From: Candidatus Hydrogenedentota bacterium
Lineage (GTDB): Bacteria; Hydrogenedentota; Hydrogenedentia; Hydrogenedentales; JAEUWI01
Length of the DNA: 55,638 nt
Reading direction: 5' to 3'
Assembly (NCBI GenBank): GCA_019637335.1
Contig: JAHBVV010000039.1
Coordinates: 1 to 55,638 of the forward strand
Below the pieces are notes generated by a model. It had not been told where the DNA came from. It did not search any database and worked only from the letters and a program-made list of their open reading frames with translations. The translations under genes were made by a program, and so were the position numbers. Shown in pieces: positions 1-11,700 of the stretch (position 1 is the stretch's first letter; the number at the start of each line of letters is the position of its first letter).

Positions 1-167
1 GACACTTTGTCCTCACTGAAACACCGGCCGTTTCATTCAAGACGGTGTTGGGAAAGATGGAAAAGTTATCGGATTTTTTGGTCGAAACGGCCCCCCCAGG
101 CCGGACACGTGGGTTCACGGACGAGAATATCACGATCAAATTTCACTAAATCTGTGCGCGAGCAAAT

Positions 168-1586
<1,419 letters not shown>

Positions 1587-1671
1587 GGGGATACCTCGCG
1601 TCGCTGAAACTCACTAAACGAAGAGCATATCCTACCACGACGCCCCCGAAAACCACGAGGACGCGGGGCGG

Positions 1672-2841
1672 CTACGGGTCCTGGGGCCGATCAAGGTCCG
1701 CGGCAATGGCGTTGGCGACAAGCTCCGCCTTGACGCGGTTGCCCGGGACGGTCATATGGATGGGATCGGAGAAATAGGCGTGCTCGCGGGGCATGATCTG
1801 GTCAAGATCCACCAGGCCGGCGCCCGTTCGAGCGGCGATTTCCCGGATCAGCGCGTTGTGCTCCAGGAGCCCGCGGCGGTAGCCCGCCTCCAGGCGCCGC
1901 GCCTCCTCCGTGGGGCCCGCAAAGGCCGGCACATCCAGGTACGGCTCGGTCAACAGCCAGACCTGGCAACCCGCGTCCCGGGCGAGCAGGACGGCGGCCT
2001 CGAGGTTCTCGGCGAACCCGGACGGCGGCGTGGCGTCCAGGTGCGCCAGCGCCTCGTCGACCGGCGGCATGGGCCGCTGGGTCTGGCTCTGGAGCGACAG
2101 GGGTTTAATCCATCCCGCGCCGTAGGCCAGGGCAAGCCAGGCCCGCGAGCGGCGGGCCATCCGCTGGAACGCGTTCAGTTCGAGGGAGGCGAACGGCGTG
2201 CGAAAGTGGCTGTAATCGTTCTGGTAATCCGGGTAGAAGCGCGGGATGACGTCGTTGATGGCGATCTGGATGAGCACCGCGTCGGGCTGAAGCGCCGGCA
2301 ACGTGCGTTTCAGCGTGCCGAGGATTTCGCGCGTGGTGTACCCGCCCACCCCGAGATTCCAGGTTTCCACCCGGGTAGAATCCGCCCCGCGCATCTGGTT
2401 CAGCGCTACTTCGAGCCGCGCCGGATAGGTCTCCTCGTTGTCCTGCACGCTGACCCCGTAGGTGGTGGAGCCTCCGTAACAGGCGATGCGGGTGACGCCT
2501 GGAGGCTTGGGCGCGAAGTCGCGCAGATTGCGGAAGCCATCCCGGTTGTGCCGCGTGAGGCCGGGCCGGTCGCCGGCCCGCAGTTCGTAACCGGGACGGA
2601 GCGCGTAACTGAGTTCGGGGTCGGGAACGAAGCGGATCCAGTCCGGCCCGCGCGTCGCGAGCATCTCGTACTCCGCAACAATGCGCGCCAGGGGCGACAC
2701 GGGACTGTACGCGATCAGCACACGGGCACCCACCTCCAGCATCGCGAGCAGGGCGAGTATAAGGCCAATAAACGCCGGCACGGCAAGACGCTTCGGCAGC
2801 GTTCGGGAGCCGGGGGGGCTGGATCGCGAATCACCGGCCAT
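1672..2841 (-). CDS. Membrane-anchored SGNH/GDSL hydrolase
   Basis: A 389-residue protein with one N-terminal membrane segment (about residues 20-45) followed by an SGNH-hydrolase domain. Catalytic blocks visible are CYGGSTTYG (block I serine), NLGVGGYTTRE (block II glycine), IQIAINDVIPRF (block III Asn) and SDPIHMTVPGNR (block V Asp/His). Such proteins are typically esterases that remove acyl groups from polysaccharides or other surface polymers on the outer face of the membrane. It is co-directional with the DUF1501 gene, 85 bp apart, and lies beside an exopolysaccharide locus, so polymer deacetylation is a reasonable inference; the substrate is unknown. No clear Shine-Dalgarno sequence is seen at the chosen start, which is kept because it preserves the membrane anchor. 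Confidence 0.85.
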   Translation of the reverse strand: MAGDSRSSPPGSRTLPKRLAVPAFIGLILALLAMLEVGARVLIAYSPVSPLARIVAEYEMLATRGPDWIRFVPDPELSYALRPGYELRAGDRPGLTRHNRDGFRNLRDFAPKPPGVTRIACYGGSTTYGVSVQDNEETYPARLEVALNQMRGADSTRVETWNLGVGGYTTREILGTLKRTLPALQPDAVLIQIAINDVIPRFYPDYQNDYSHFRTPFASLELNAFQRMARRSRAWLALAYGAGWIKPLSLQSQTQRPMPPVDEALAHLDATPPSGFAENLEAAVLLARDAGCQVWLLTEPYLDVPAFAGPTEEARRLEAGYRRGLLEHNALIREIAARTGAGLVDLDQIMPREHAYFSDPIHMTVPGNRVKAELVANAIAADLDRPQDP

Positions 2842-2932
2842 CAGAAGGCGTCCCCGGGCCGCGCGGGACGGCGAAAACGGGCATCCCTCCGCTCAGGGCG
2901 ACCGGTCTCTCCCGCGTTGATCGCGCACGCCA

Positions 2933-3409
2933 TCATCCGGACGTAATTACGGCGCCAGTATCTCCCTGCCTGGCCTGACTTAACCGGCGGTAGGCCATCT
3001 TGATAAGGTTTTCCGCCTTGCCGCCGTCACTCGGATAGGTGACCACGGAAAAGCGCAGGTCCAACTGGCTGTCGAAAAAACTCTTATACCGGTTCACGGC
3101 GACCATCGCGCTGTTGATGTCCGTCTCGCCCATCAAGACGGCAATCGAGCTGTCGAAGTCAGCGATAACATCGCTGTCCCGGATGTGACTGGAAAGGAAG
3201 TTGCGTAGCCCCGATATACCTTCTTCCGTTGTAATCATCACCATAGAGACGAAACGACGATGCCGCTGCGCACCGTAAAGTTCGTATTGTAAGAGTTGTC
3301 GAAGTATAGTGAAGTCAGTCTTCACGCAAGCCTCCCACATGGCATAAACGACTCTTGCTGTGACAGTTAAAGCAATATTCGTGCCTATTGACGAATTCTT
3401 TTCGCCCAA
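2933..3409 (-). CDS. Degenerate GGDEF-like domain protein
   Basis: A 158-residue protein that looks like a reduced diguanylate cyclase domain. The segment LLQYELYGAQRHRRFVSMVM corresponds to the start of a GGDEF fold, RDSDVIADFDSSIAVLMGET to the region where the active-site loop should be, and LRFSVVTYPSDGGKAENLIK to the C-terminal strand and helix. The GG(D/E)EF motif itself is absent (DFDSSIAVLM is in its place), so enzyme activity is not expected; a binding or scaffold role is possible. It is transcribed away from the sigma-54 activator gene. Its G+C is visibly lower than its neighbours (about half in the one line counted). A second possible start lies at codon 24 (position 3340). The family assignment rests on pattern similarity only. 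Confidence 0.7.
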   Translation of the reverse strand: MGEKNSSIGTNIALTVTARVVYAMWEACVKTDFTILRQLLQYELYGAQRHRRFVSMVMITTEEGISGLRNFLSSHIRDSDVIADFDSSIAVLMGETDINSAMVAVNRYKSFFDSQLDLRFSVVTYPSDGGKAENLIKMAYRRLSQARQGDTGAVITSG

Positions 3410-3934
3410 TCTCAGAAGGCGGTCAGACGCTTTGATTCCAAGGACTTATACCAGATAGCAATCGGCGCGCCGAGACTAGATAACGTGTCCACGTCCCGTT
3501 GAATGACTACATGTAGTTCACGTGTGACAATAGAATGTCGGCGCTATTGGCATATTCACGAAAATATGGTACTTTCGAGAAGTGACCACGGTGCGCTGGG
3601 AGGAGCTCCCGGCATTGTGTTGCGCCACAACGAGACCAGGCGACTCGCTTAAGCGTCGTGATTTCGTCATACTCGTTCAGGCTCCATTCAGGTTATCAAT
3701 CTTGCGACAAAATAGATGTCAAAAATGACCATATGTTATCGAAATATATCCTGAAGCGTATACTTTGTTCGCCACTTCCCGGCGAATTGGCGCGCTCCCA
3801 GGCGTGGAAGGCGCGTGTATTCGGGGTTTATTGGCGGTTTTGTGGCTGCGTCGCAACGGAACCGTGCAAGTTGGCACGCTTGGTGCTCATGAGTGGACCA
3901 GGCGGCGGGGCCTTGCGAGCGATCCCCACAGTAA
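3410..3934. other. Intergenic region between divergent genes
   Basis: About 525 bases with no credible gene; the reading frames present are not protein-like. The left part is AT-richer than the surroundings and holds a perfect 12-base palindrome, ACTACATGTAGT, at 3506-3517 that could be an operator. The right part carries the sigma-54 promoter described separately. Promoters for both divergent genes must lie here; no convincing sigma-70 promoter for the minus-strand gene was found by eye. Confidence 0.6.
3871..3888 (+). promoter_or_regulatory. Sigma-54 (-24/-12) promoter upstream of the activator gene
   Basis: The sequence TTGGCACGCTTGGTGCTC matches the sigma-54 consensus YTGGCACGrNNNTTGCW at all positions of the -24 element and four of five of the -12 element. 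The invariant GG (3873-3874) and GC (3885-3886) are separated by exactly ten bases. The expected transcript would start around 3898, upstream of the sigma-54 activator gene, suggesting autoregulation. An almost identical element precedes the PEP-CTERM gene. Confidence 0.75.
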
Positions 3935-5041
3935 ATGGACCATCGAGCTGGAAAGGAAGCGGTCTTGCAATCACAAGCTGACGTCCTACCCGACGACTTG
4001 GAACAGATACAGGCGCCATTGCACGAGCGTTTGGTGGGGCGCAGCACGCGAATTCTTGAAATCAACGCCCTCGTCCAACGGCTGGCGAATGTGGATCTGT
4101 CCGTCCTGATCCGTGGCGAAACGGGGACCGGCAAGGATATCGTCGCAAACCAGTTGCACCGTTTGTCGCCGCGCTTTGGGAAACCGTTCGTGAAGGTGAA
4201 TTGCCCCAGCATCCCCCACGACATCCTGGAGAGCGAGCTGTTCGGATACGAGCGCGGCGCGTTCACCGGCGCGGATACGGCCAAACCCGGCCGCTTCGAA
4301 ATGGCCCATGAGGGCACCCTCTTTCTGGACGAAATCTGCGAAACGGCCCCGGCGGTACAGGTAAAGCTGCTGCAGGTACTCGATGGCGAGCCGATCCTGC
4401 GCATTGGCGGCGCCGTTCCGGTCCACAGCGACATGCGCGTGATTGCCGCCACGAACCTGGATCTGGACGAGGCGGTGGCAACGGGCCGGCTGCGGGAGGA
4501 TATCTCGTTTCGACTCCGGGAGGTCGTGGTGGAGCTGCCCCCCCTCCGATCGAGACGGGAAGATATCTCTTTACTGGCGGAACACTTTAATTATAATATG
4601 TGTAAGATGCTGAAGAAGGAGTACCAGCCGCTGAGCCCGCGCTTGCTCGAAGTGCTCGCGGATATGGACTTCCCGGGAAACGTGCGCGAACTGTCCGGAC
4701 GCATCAAGAAATATGTTACGACAGGTTCGGAGGAGATGTTGCTGGCGGAGGAACACGCGATCGGGCCCGCCCCGGCTAAAGCGGCCGCGGGCCCGGCGCA
4801 TGCCGAGCGCCCGGCGCGCCCCGCGCCCCGGGAAGAGCGGACGTTTATGCCGCTGAAAGAGGCGGCGCGCAGGGCGGCGGAGGCGGCGGAGCGGGCGCTG
4901 ATCGAGGAAACGTTGAATTACACACTTTGGAACCGGCGGAAGGCGGCGAAACTGTTGCGGACCAGCTACAGTTCGTTGCTCCGCCGCATCGACGCATACG
5001 GTATCGGCAAATCGGACCAGGTATGGAAAGACGCGGAATGA
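3935..5041 (+). CDS. Sigma-54-dependent activator without receiver domain
   Basis: A 368-residue bacterial enhancer-binding protein. The AAA+ domain starts at about residue 32 and shows Walker A GETGTGKD (61-68), the sigma-54-contacting GAFTGA loop (108-113) and Walker B TLFLDE (128-133). After an Ala/Pro-rich linker the C-terminus is a Fis-type helix-turn-helix (WNRRKAAKLLRTSYSSLLRR). Regulators of PEP-CTERM loci in other bacteria (PrsR type) usually carry an N-terminal receiver domain; here only about 30 residues precede the AAA+ domain, so it may be active by default or controlled by another protein. The ATG has no visible ribosome site, whereas an in-frame TTG at 3965 follows GGAAAGGAAG at good spacing and may be the true start. 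The stop overlaps the next gene as ATGA. Likely targets are itself and the PEP-CTERM gene. Confidence 0.9.
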   Translation: MDHRAGKEAVLQSQADVLPDDLEQIQAPLHERLVGRSTRILEINALVQRLANVDLSVLIRGETGTGKDIVANQLHRLSPRFGKPFVKVNCPSIPHDILESELFGYERGAFTGADTAKPGRFEMAHEGTLFLDEICETAPAVQVKLLQVLDGEPILRIGGAVPVHSDMRVIAATNLDLDEAVATGRLREDISFRLREVVVELPPLRSRREDISLLAEHFNYNMCKMLKKEYQPLSPRLLEVLADMDFPGNVRELSGRIKKYVTTGSEEMLLAEEHAIGPAPAKAAAGPAHAERPARPAPREERTFMPLKEAARRAAEAAERALIEETLNYTLWNRRKAAKLLRTSYSSLLRRIDAYGIGKSDQVWKDAE

Positions 5042-6267
5042 GATCTTTAACCATTTTGACGGCGGCCCTTGTGGTCTTTGCGGCAGGCTGTGCGGGCGAG
5101 AAAACGTCCAACCCCGGCGACCCGATGGCGGTGGAGCAGGGGAAGAGCAAAGGGGAGGTGATCCAGGAGGCGGTCCGCGTCCCCTCGTCGGAGGTGAGGC
5201 CGGAAGACCCGCCCGCCGAGCCATTGGAGCCGGTGGAACCGCTTCCCACAGCCGAAGCGGTGGACGCGATGTACCGCATCGGCGCAACCGACGTCCTGGG
5301 CTTTCGCTCCTTCGACGATGAAACCATCAACTCGACGGTGGTCGTCCGGCATGACGGCATGATCTCGCTGCCCTGGATTCCGGATGTAAGGGTCGGCGGG
5401 CTGACGCGCGAGGCGGCGACGGAGGTCGTGCGCGAAGCCTACCAGGAGCTCTACTACGAAGCCGAGGTCAGCCTGCAGATCATCGATGCGACGAGCAAGA
5501 CCTTCACGGTTACCGGCGACGTGAACCGCGCGGCCGAGTATCCCTATTTGAAGCCGCTCACCTTGCTCGACGCGATTATTGCGGCGGGCGGGCTGCGCGT
5601 CAACCAGCGCGGCGGCGACAGTTTCGTCGGGGGGCAGGGCCAACTGGTCAAGGCGTTTATCATCCGCGGCGAGGGCGAAGAGCGGCTGGTGACGTCCTAT
5701 GACCTGCGGAACCTGGAGAAGAGCGGAGCGCACAACGCGCAGACGCCGGTCCTTCCGGGCGATATCATCTATATACCGGAGGGCATCAACCTGGTCTACG
5801 TGCTCGGCGCGGTGGGCCGCCCGGGCATTCAGCCGCTCAGCGAAGGAATGACCTTGTTGCAGCTGCTCGCGGCCTCCGGCGGCGTAAACGAGTCGATCGG
5901 GCGGATGAAGCAGCTCGTGCTGATTCGCGAAATCGACGACGCGCAGACGGAAGTCCAGTTGATCGACTTGACCGCCATGCTGAAGCAGGGCGCCGATATG
6001 CTGATGCAGCCCGGCGACGTGGTGTATGTGCCGCGGAAGCGCCTGGTGACGCTGGGCGAATTCATCGGCCGCGCGACGGGCCTCGTGACGCCGATCATGG
6101 GCGTGACTTCGCAGGCCATGGGCCTGTACACCCAGGCGTTTGACGTGTATTACGCCGACGACCGCGCCGACCTGCTGTACCGGTCGAACCAGTCGAACCA
6201 GCTTCAGACAAACCTCCAATTGCTGGAGGCGATACGCCAGGTTGGCCGGGCGGCCGAGGGCTTCTAG
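5038..6267 (+). CDS. Polysaccharide export lipoprotein (Wza/EpsE type)
   Basis: A 409-residue outer-membrane polysaccharide export protein. The start overlaps the preceding stop (ATGA) and gives a lipoprotein signal with lipobox VFAAGC, Cys18. After a Pro/Glu-rich linker comes the poly-export domain beginning near YRIGATDVLGFRSF, followed by two SLBB ligand-binding domains (FTVTGDVNRAAEYPYLKPL and VYVLGAVGRPGIQPLSEG, each followed by a LLQLLAASGG-type helix and a PGDVVYVP strand). Proteins of this family form the octameric channel that carries exopolysaccharide through the outer membrane. It is the first structural gene of the exosortase-linked locus and probably works with the following Wzz/kinase protein. 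Confidence 0.93.
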   Translation: MRSLTILTAALVVFAAGCAGEKTSNPGDPMAVEQGKSKGEVIQEAVRVPSSEVRPEDPPAEPLEPVEPLPTAEAVDAMYRIGATDVLGFRSFDDETINSTVVVRHDGMISLPWIPDVRVGGLTREAATEVVREAYQELYYEAEVSLQIIDATSKTFTVTGDVNRAAEYPYLKPLTLLDAIIAAGGLRVNQRGGDSFVGGQGQLVKAFIIRGEGEERLVTSYDLRNLEKSGAHNAQTPVLPGDIIYIPEGINLVYVLGAVGRPGIQPLSEGMTLLQLLAASGGVNESIGRMKQLVLIREIDDAQTEVQLIDLTAMLKQGADMLMQPGDVVYVPRKRLVTLGEFIGRATGLVTPIMGVTSQAMGLYTQAFDVYYADDRADLLYRSNQSNQLQTNLQLLEAIRQVGRAAEGF

Positions 6268-6289
6268 CCCGCGGCAACGAGGATTTTGC

Positions 6290-8605
6290 ATGTCGAGAGA
6301 TTTTTCCACCGTAGTTGATGATTTTGCCTCGGAGAAGAAGACGCCGGCGGTCTCGCCCCTGCACTTCGATTTCAAGCGCTTTCTGAGCCTGCGCCTGCCG
6401 GGCGTGATCCTGGTCGGCGTGATCCTCGCCATACCGCTCGCGATCGCGGGCTGGTTCCTGACCCCCGTCGAGTTCACGGCGTCCGCGCAGATCCTGTACC
6501 GCTCGACCTCGGGCGGGATTGTGGAGCGGTCCGCCCGTTCGCTGGGGGATTACGACAAGTTCGTGAACACCGAAATCGCGAAGATCACGGGCGACAACGT
6601 GTTGTTGAAGGTGCTCCAGCATCCGGAGATCACCGCGCTGCCGAGCATCCGGGCCGCAAGCGATCGCCTGACCTACCTGAAGGGCCGGATTACCGCCCGC
6701 ATCGTGCCGCGAAGCGAATTGGTGAACGTCACCTGCACGATGGAAAACCGCGACGAAGCCCTGAAGGTCCTGGAGGTGGTCGTCGACATCTACGAAGAGC
6801 AGGCGATGAATGCCGAGCGGGAAGAGGGCAGCGTCAAGCTCATCGCCCTGAACGAGCGCATTCGCGCCAAGGAAACGGAGCTCGCGGAGCAGCGCCAGCG
6901 AATACGGCTGAAAGAGGGCGCGATCGGCGCCATCGCCGGCAGTGTCCTCCCGCAGGATTCCCTCGAAGCCCAACAGTATCGCGCGAGCATGCTCGACGCG
7001 GAGTCCCGCGTGAAATCGGCCGAAAACAACGTCGCCGCCGCCGAGGACATGATCGCCCGCATTCAGGCACACCAAACAGCCCAACGCGCTAACCCCTCCT
7101 CGCCCATTTACGAGTTCGGGGTGGAGACGCTGGTCGGGCGGGACGCGCGGGTGGCGGCGCTCCAGCAGGAACTGGTCCGCTTGGAGAACGAGGCCGCAAT
7201 GCTCCGGGAGAACCTGAAGGAAGGCCACCCCCGCCTGCTGGCGCTGAACCGGCAGTTGGATCCGATGCGCGCGAATATCGCGCGCCAGGAGGCGCTCGCC
7301 CGCACCGATGCGCTGAACGTCGTCCTCAGCCAGGCCGAAGAGGATCTGAAGGCGGCGCAGCGCCGCGTGGAAGACGAAAAACGGAACGTGGCGCAGACGA
7401 CCGAGCGCTACAATATCTACCTCGAAACCGAGCGCGACAAGGCCGAGCAGGCGTCGGAGCAGGTCGCGGAATTGCAGCAACTCCGGGAGGAAGCCGCGCT
7501 GGACAGCCAGCTGCTGACGACGTGGCGCACCCAGGTTCAGAACATGCAATTGGAGGAAGAGGCCCCGGCCCGCGTGCGCGTGGTGACGGAGCCCTACGCG
7601 CCGTTCACCCAGGGCGTCGCGCGAAAGCTGCTGATGGCCTTCGCCGGGTTCGTGGCGGGCCTGGGCGCCGGGGTCGCCTTCGGTGTTCTCCGGGAACTGC
7701 TCGATCAGCAGATCCGCACCCCCCGTGACCTGGCGCGGGTCTCGAGACTGCCCATTGTGGCCTCAATACCGCATCTGAGCGAGGACCAGATCCCCGGCGA
7801 CGCGGACGCCGCGCTGGTCGTCGCACAGCACCCGAATTCTATCATCGCCGACGAGTACCGCCGGGTTCTGGCGCGCATTCTCTTTCCGGAAGACAACGCC
7901 GCCGAAATCAGTTCGCTCATGGTGGTGAGCGCGCGCCCGGGCGAAGGCAAGACCTCCCTCGCCTGCAACGTCGCCATCGCCCTCGAACAGGCAAGCCGGC
8001 GCGTGCTCCTCATGGACCTCAACGGGCAACGGCCCAGCGTGGAAAAGGCGTTCGGACTGCCGCCGGGACCGGGCCTCTCCGATTTGATGCGCGGTGATTG
8101 CGATCAGGAGGACGCAATACGCGGGACCGCTTTCGACAACCTCGGCATTATCGGCCCGGGCACGCGGCCAAACGAGCTGGCGGGCCACCTGGCCTCACGC
8201 GATATGATGGATTTTCTCGAGTGGGCCGACGAACACTTCGACCACATTATTCTGGATGCACCCCCGCTGATGCTCATGTCCGACGCCAAACTCCTGGCGC
8301 CCGCCATTGACGGCGTGGTCTTTGTCGTGGGAGCGGGTTCGGCCACCCTCGGGGTGACCAGCCGCTGCCTCCGTGACCTGGATCTGCTGCGCGCCAACAC
8401 GATTGGGCTGGTCTTGAGCGGTCTCCGCAATATGCGCGGCGGCTACCTGCGGCATAACCGCAACCTGTTCTACGAATACAAGGATAAGGATCCCTATCCC
8501 GGCTCCACGGGGCCGTTTCCGGATATCCGTATAGTCGAAGACGATGGCGACGCCGTGGACGCGGAAGTCGTGCTGCTTCCTGCCAGCGACAGCAAGGAGC
8601 GCTAG
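6290..8605 (+). CDS. Wzz chain-length domain fused to tyrosine autokinase
   Basis: A 771-residue inner-membrane polysaccharide co-polymerase fused to a bacterial tyrosine kinase. A first membrane helix (LPGVILVGVILAIPLAIAGW) is followed by the periplasmic Wzz region with long coiled coils (about residues 170-420), a second membrane helix (LLMAFAGFVAGLGAGVAFGV) and a cytoplasmic P-loop kinase with Walker A SARPGEGKTS (around 548-557), Walker A-prime VLLMDLN and Walker B HIILDAPP. A tyrosine-containing tail (GGYLRHNRNLFYEYKDKDPY) is the likely autophosphorylation site. Such proteins set polymer length and couple export to phosphorylation. The chosen ATG follows AACGAGGA and lies 22 bp after the export lipoprotein gene. 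Confidence 0.93.
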   Translation: MSRDFSTVVDDFASEKKTPAVSPLHFDFKRFLSLRLPGVILVGVILAIPLAIAGWFLTPVEFTASAQILYRSTSGGIVERSARSLGDYDKFVNTEIAKITGDNVLLKVLQHPEITALPSIRAASDRLTYLKGRITARIVPRSELVNVTCTMENRDEALKVLEVVVDIYEEQAMNAEREEGSVKLIALNERIRAKETELAEQRQRIRLKEGAIGAIAGSVLPQDSLEAQQYRASMLDAESRVKSAENNVAAAEDMIARIQAHQTAQRANPSSPIYEFGVETLVGRDARVAALQQELVRLENEAAMLRENLKEGHPRLLALNRQLDPMRANIARQEALARTDALNVVLSQAEEDLKAAQRRVEDEKRNVAQTTERYNIYLETERDKAEQASEQVAELQQLREEAALDSQLLTTWRTQVQNMQLEEEAPARVRVVTEPYAPFTQGVARKLLMAFAGFVAGLGAGVAFGVLRELLDQQIRTPRDLARVSRLPIVASIPHLSEDQIPGDADAALVVAQHPNSIIADEYRRVLARILFPEDNAAEISSLMVVSARPGEGKTSLACNVAIALEQASRRVLLMDLNGQRPSVEKAFGLPPGPGLSDLMRGDCDQEDAIRGTAFDNLGIIGPGTRPNELAGHLASRDMMDFLEWADEHFDHIILDAPPLMLMSDAKLLAPAIDGVVFVVGAGSATLGVTSRCLRDLDLLRANTIGLVLSGLRNMRGGYLRHNRNLFYEYKDKDPYPGSTGPFPDIRIVEDDGDAVDAEVVLLPASDSKER

Positions 8606-8728
8606 AACACGGCTTCCCAGGCGCAAGGCAGTTCATCCAGCGCGGGCGCGGCGTGCCCGCCGCGAAACCGGGGGTAGCGGCGGAACGGGTCCCCGCGGGC
8701 CCGGCAACCAGTAAGAGACGAGCATTTT

Positions 8729-11700
8729 ATGTCTAGAAAAGTGTGGATTGCGCTCGCGTGCGCCGGGCTCCTGATGGTTGCCGCCGCCGCTGCCGGGGTT
8801 GCCGCCCTCATCCTGGTGCCCAAGTATCGTGCCGAGCACCGGTTGTCCGAGGCGCGGCGCCTGGCTTCCGAAGGGGTCCTGGACCAGTCACGGCGCTTCT
8901 ACCAGGAATACATCTACAACAACGACGACGATATCGCCGCCCTCGAGGAATACATCGAGGTCTGCACCGCGATTATCCCGGACCGGCGCCGCTCGCTGCT
9001 CGCCGCCGGACGCGCCTATATCCGCCTCGCACAGTCCGACGCGGACAACCCGCAACGGAAGGTGGATGCGGTCGACTTCTACCGGAGGCACCAGTTCTGG
9101 CCGGAGGTGGAATACACGATTAACCTCTTGTTCGGTCCGACCCAGGCGAATCTGGACGACGAGATGGCGTACTACCACGCCGTGGCGGTGTACGAACAGC
9201 GGCGCCTGTCGTCCGCGATCAGCGGCCTGGAGGCCTATCTCGGCCTCTCCGGAACGCGGCGGGGCGCCCCGATGCGCGATGCGCCGCTACGCCTGGCGCG
9301 CGCCTTCCGGGAAGTGGGGCGGCGGGCGGATGCCGAAGCCGTGTTTTCAGGGCGACTCGCGGATCATCCCGAAGCGGCCGCGCTCCCCGTTCTGCACGGG
9401 CAGTTTCTGGTCGATGCCGGACAGGTGGACGCCGCCGCCAGCGCGCTCCAGGCGGCCCCCGAATCCGAGCGGGACTCGGAACTCTACCTGCTGGCGTCGT
9501 CGCGCCTGGCCCTGCTCCGGGGGAACGCCGAGCAGGCCGTGGAACTCACCCGGCGCCTGCTGGAAGTCGCCCCGGAGGACCCGACGGCACACATTACCTA
9601 CGCGCTGGCGCTCAACCGAGACAACGAGCGGGAAAAAGCGATCGCGCATATCGAGGCGCGAACACCGGCGGAACTGGCCGACGCGCCGGCCTACTTCCTG
9701 CTCCTGATCGAAATGAAGCTGGAGGGGCTCGATTTTCAGGGCGCCGAAGCGGCGCGCGCCGCATACATGCGGGCCTATCCCGATCAGCGCTTCCTGGACG
9801 AGTACCTGCGGGGCCGGATCGCGTTCGCCCAGGGCAGAAATGGCCAGGATTTCTATGAAACGGCGCGGGCGCACTTTGTCCGGGCGGTCCAGCTGAACCC
9901 GAACCTGCACCGGGCGCGCTATTTCCTCGCCCTCACGGACTTTGAACTGGGCGACCGGAAAAGCGCCCGCACGGAGCTTCAACTCTACCTGAGCGTAAAT
10001 CCCGACGACGGCATGGCGCGAAGGCTCTGGAATCGCTTCTTTGCCCCCGCCCCTTCGCTGGTGGACCTGCGCTTTACGGGACGCCGCCTCCAACAGGATC
10101 CGAATCCGGTGCTGGAAGACCTTCTGGAGACGGCCCAGTATTTGATGCAGCGCGGCCGGGACGAGGACATTGCCCTCGCGCAGCAACTGATCGATCGCGC
10201 AATTGCCGCCGTGCCCCGGGACGCCCGGGCGTACAGCCTCCTGGCGGCGTTTCACCTGGAGCGGGACGAGATCGATCTCGCGGAGCGCGCGCTCGCCCGC
10301 GCATCGGAATCCGGCCTGAGCGACGCGGATTTTCCGCTCCTCCGATCCAGTATTCAGCTGGCCCGAGGGGAAACCGCCGAAGCCCTCGCCACCGCGCGCG
10401 AGAACCTGGCTTCAGCCACCTTCAGCGACGCCCGGAGCTGGGCGCTGCTCTTCGCCCGACTCGGCCACGTTAATGAAGCCGATTCCCTGCTGCAGGCCTT
10501 CCTCGCGGCCACAGCCACACCCGGACTCCTGCCCGACGTGCTCGCGTTGCGCCACTCGGTGATGCTCCGCTTCGGCACGCTGGAAGAGGCCCGGGCGATT
10601 TTCCGGGAGGCCGAGACATCGCTGACGGACCACGCCGACCATGTCGAAACGCTGAACACGATCCGGCTAAACTTCGCGAGGGCCCTGGCCTCCGCGGGGC
10701 CGGGCAACATCCCGGAGGCCGAATCGGTGCTCGCGGATGTCGCCGCCTCCGACCCGAACTCGGACGGGCTCATCGTTGCCCGGGCGCGCCTGGGGCTGGC
10801 GCGGCCGCTTCCCGATTACACCCGGGCAATCGCCGCCGTCGCTTCAATATCGGAGAATTCCCCCAGCTACGAGGACGCCCAATTGCTCGGCGCGGAGATT
10901 GCCTACCGCCAGGGCAACTACGAGGATGTCATCCAGCGGGCCGGCGCAATCCTGGAGTTCTCGAGCGAGAACACCGCCGCGCTCTATCTCCTGGGCGAGG
11001 CGCAGGTGGCGTTGCGCCGTCCGCAGGAGGCGCGCGCAACCTTCGAGCGGGTTCTGGAGCTCGATCCGGGCGACGCCGCCGCCATGAGGGCGCTCGCAAG
11101 AACCTACGCCGAGCTGGACCACACGCAGCTGGCCGAGAGCATGGTGGAGCGCTACGCGGCGGCCGGGAACCGCGACCTCGAAGAACTCAAGGCCTACCTG
11201 GCGCGCGGCGAAGTCGCCGTGCAGGACTCCGAAGACTCACTCCGAAACCGCCTCGCGGAAAACCCGAACGATTTCGCGGCCCTGGCCGGTCTAGTGCGAT
11301 CGCTCCTGTCGCGGGGCGAACTGGAAGAAGGCCGCGCCCAACTGCGGGGCTACCTGGAGCGCAATCCGAACGAGCCGGAACCCTGGATTCTACTCGGGCA
11401 GGCCCTTCTCGATCATGGCGGGCCGGCGGATCTCGGCGAAGCGTCCACCGCCTTTACCCGGGCCCAGATCCTCGTTCCCGACTACGGGCCCGCCTTGCTC
11501 GGAAAGATCGACGTGCTTTTCCGCCAGCGCCAGTACCCGCTGGCTCTAACAATGTGCCGGCGATACCTGGAGAACCGGCCCGGGGATCGCGCCGGGCTTT
11601 TCCGGCTCGCAACGCTCCTCGCGCAGAATCCGGCAAACCACCCCGAAGCCCTGGAGATTACCGGGCGGCTCATCGAATCCGGGCCGCTGCCGGAACTCTA

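Noticed and set aside
1-167. Left edge of the window
   Set aside because: No gene, hairpin or promoter could be supported in these bases.
5047-7549. Minus-strand frames of up to 484 codons across the export and kinase genes
   Set aside because: They mirror two clearly recognised plus-strand genes and have shadow-type composition.
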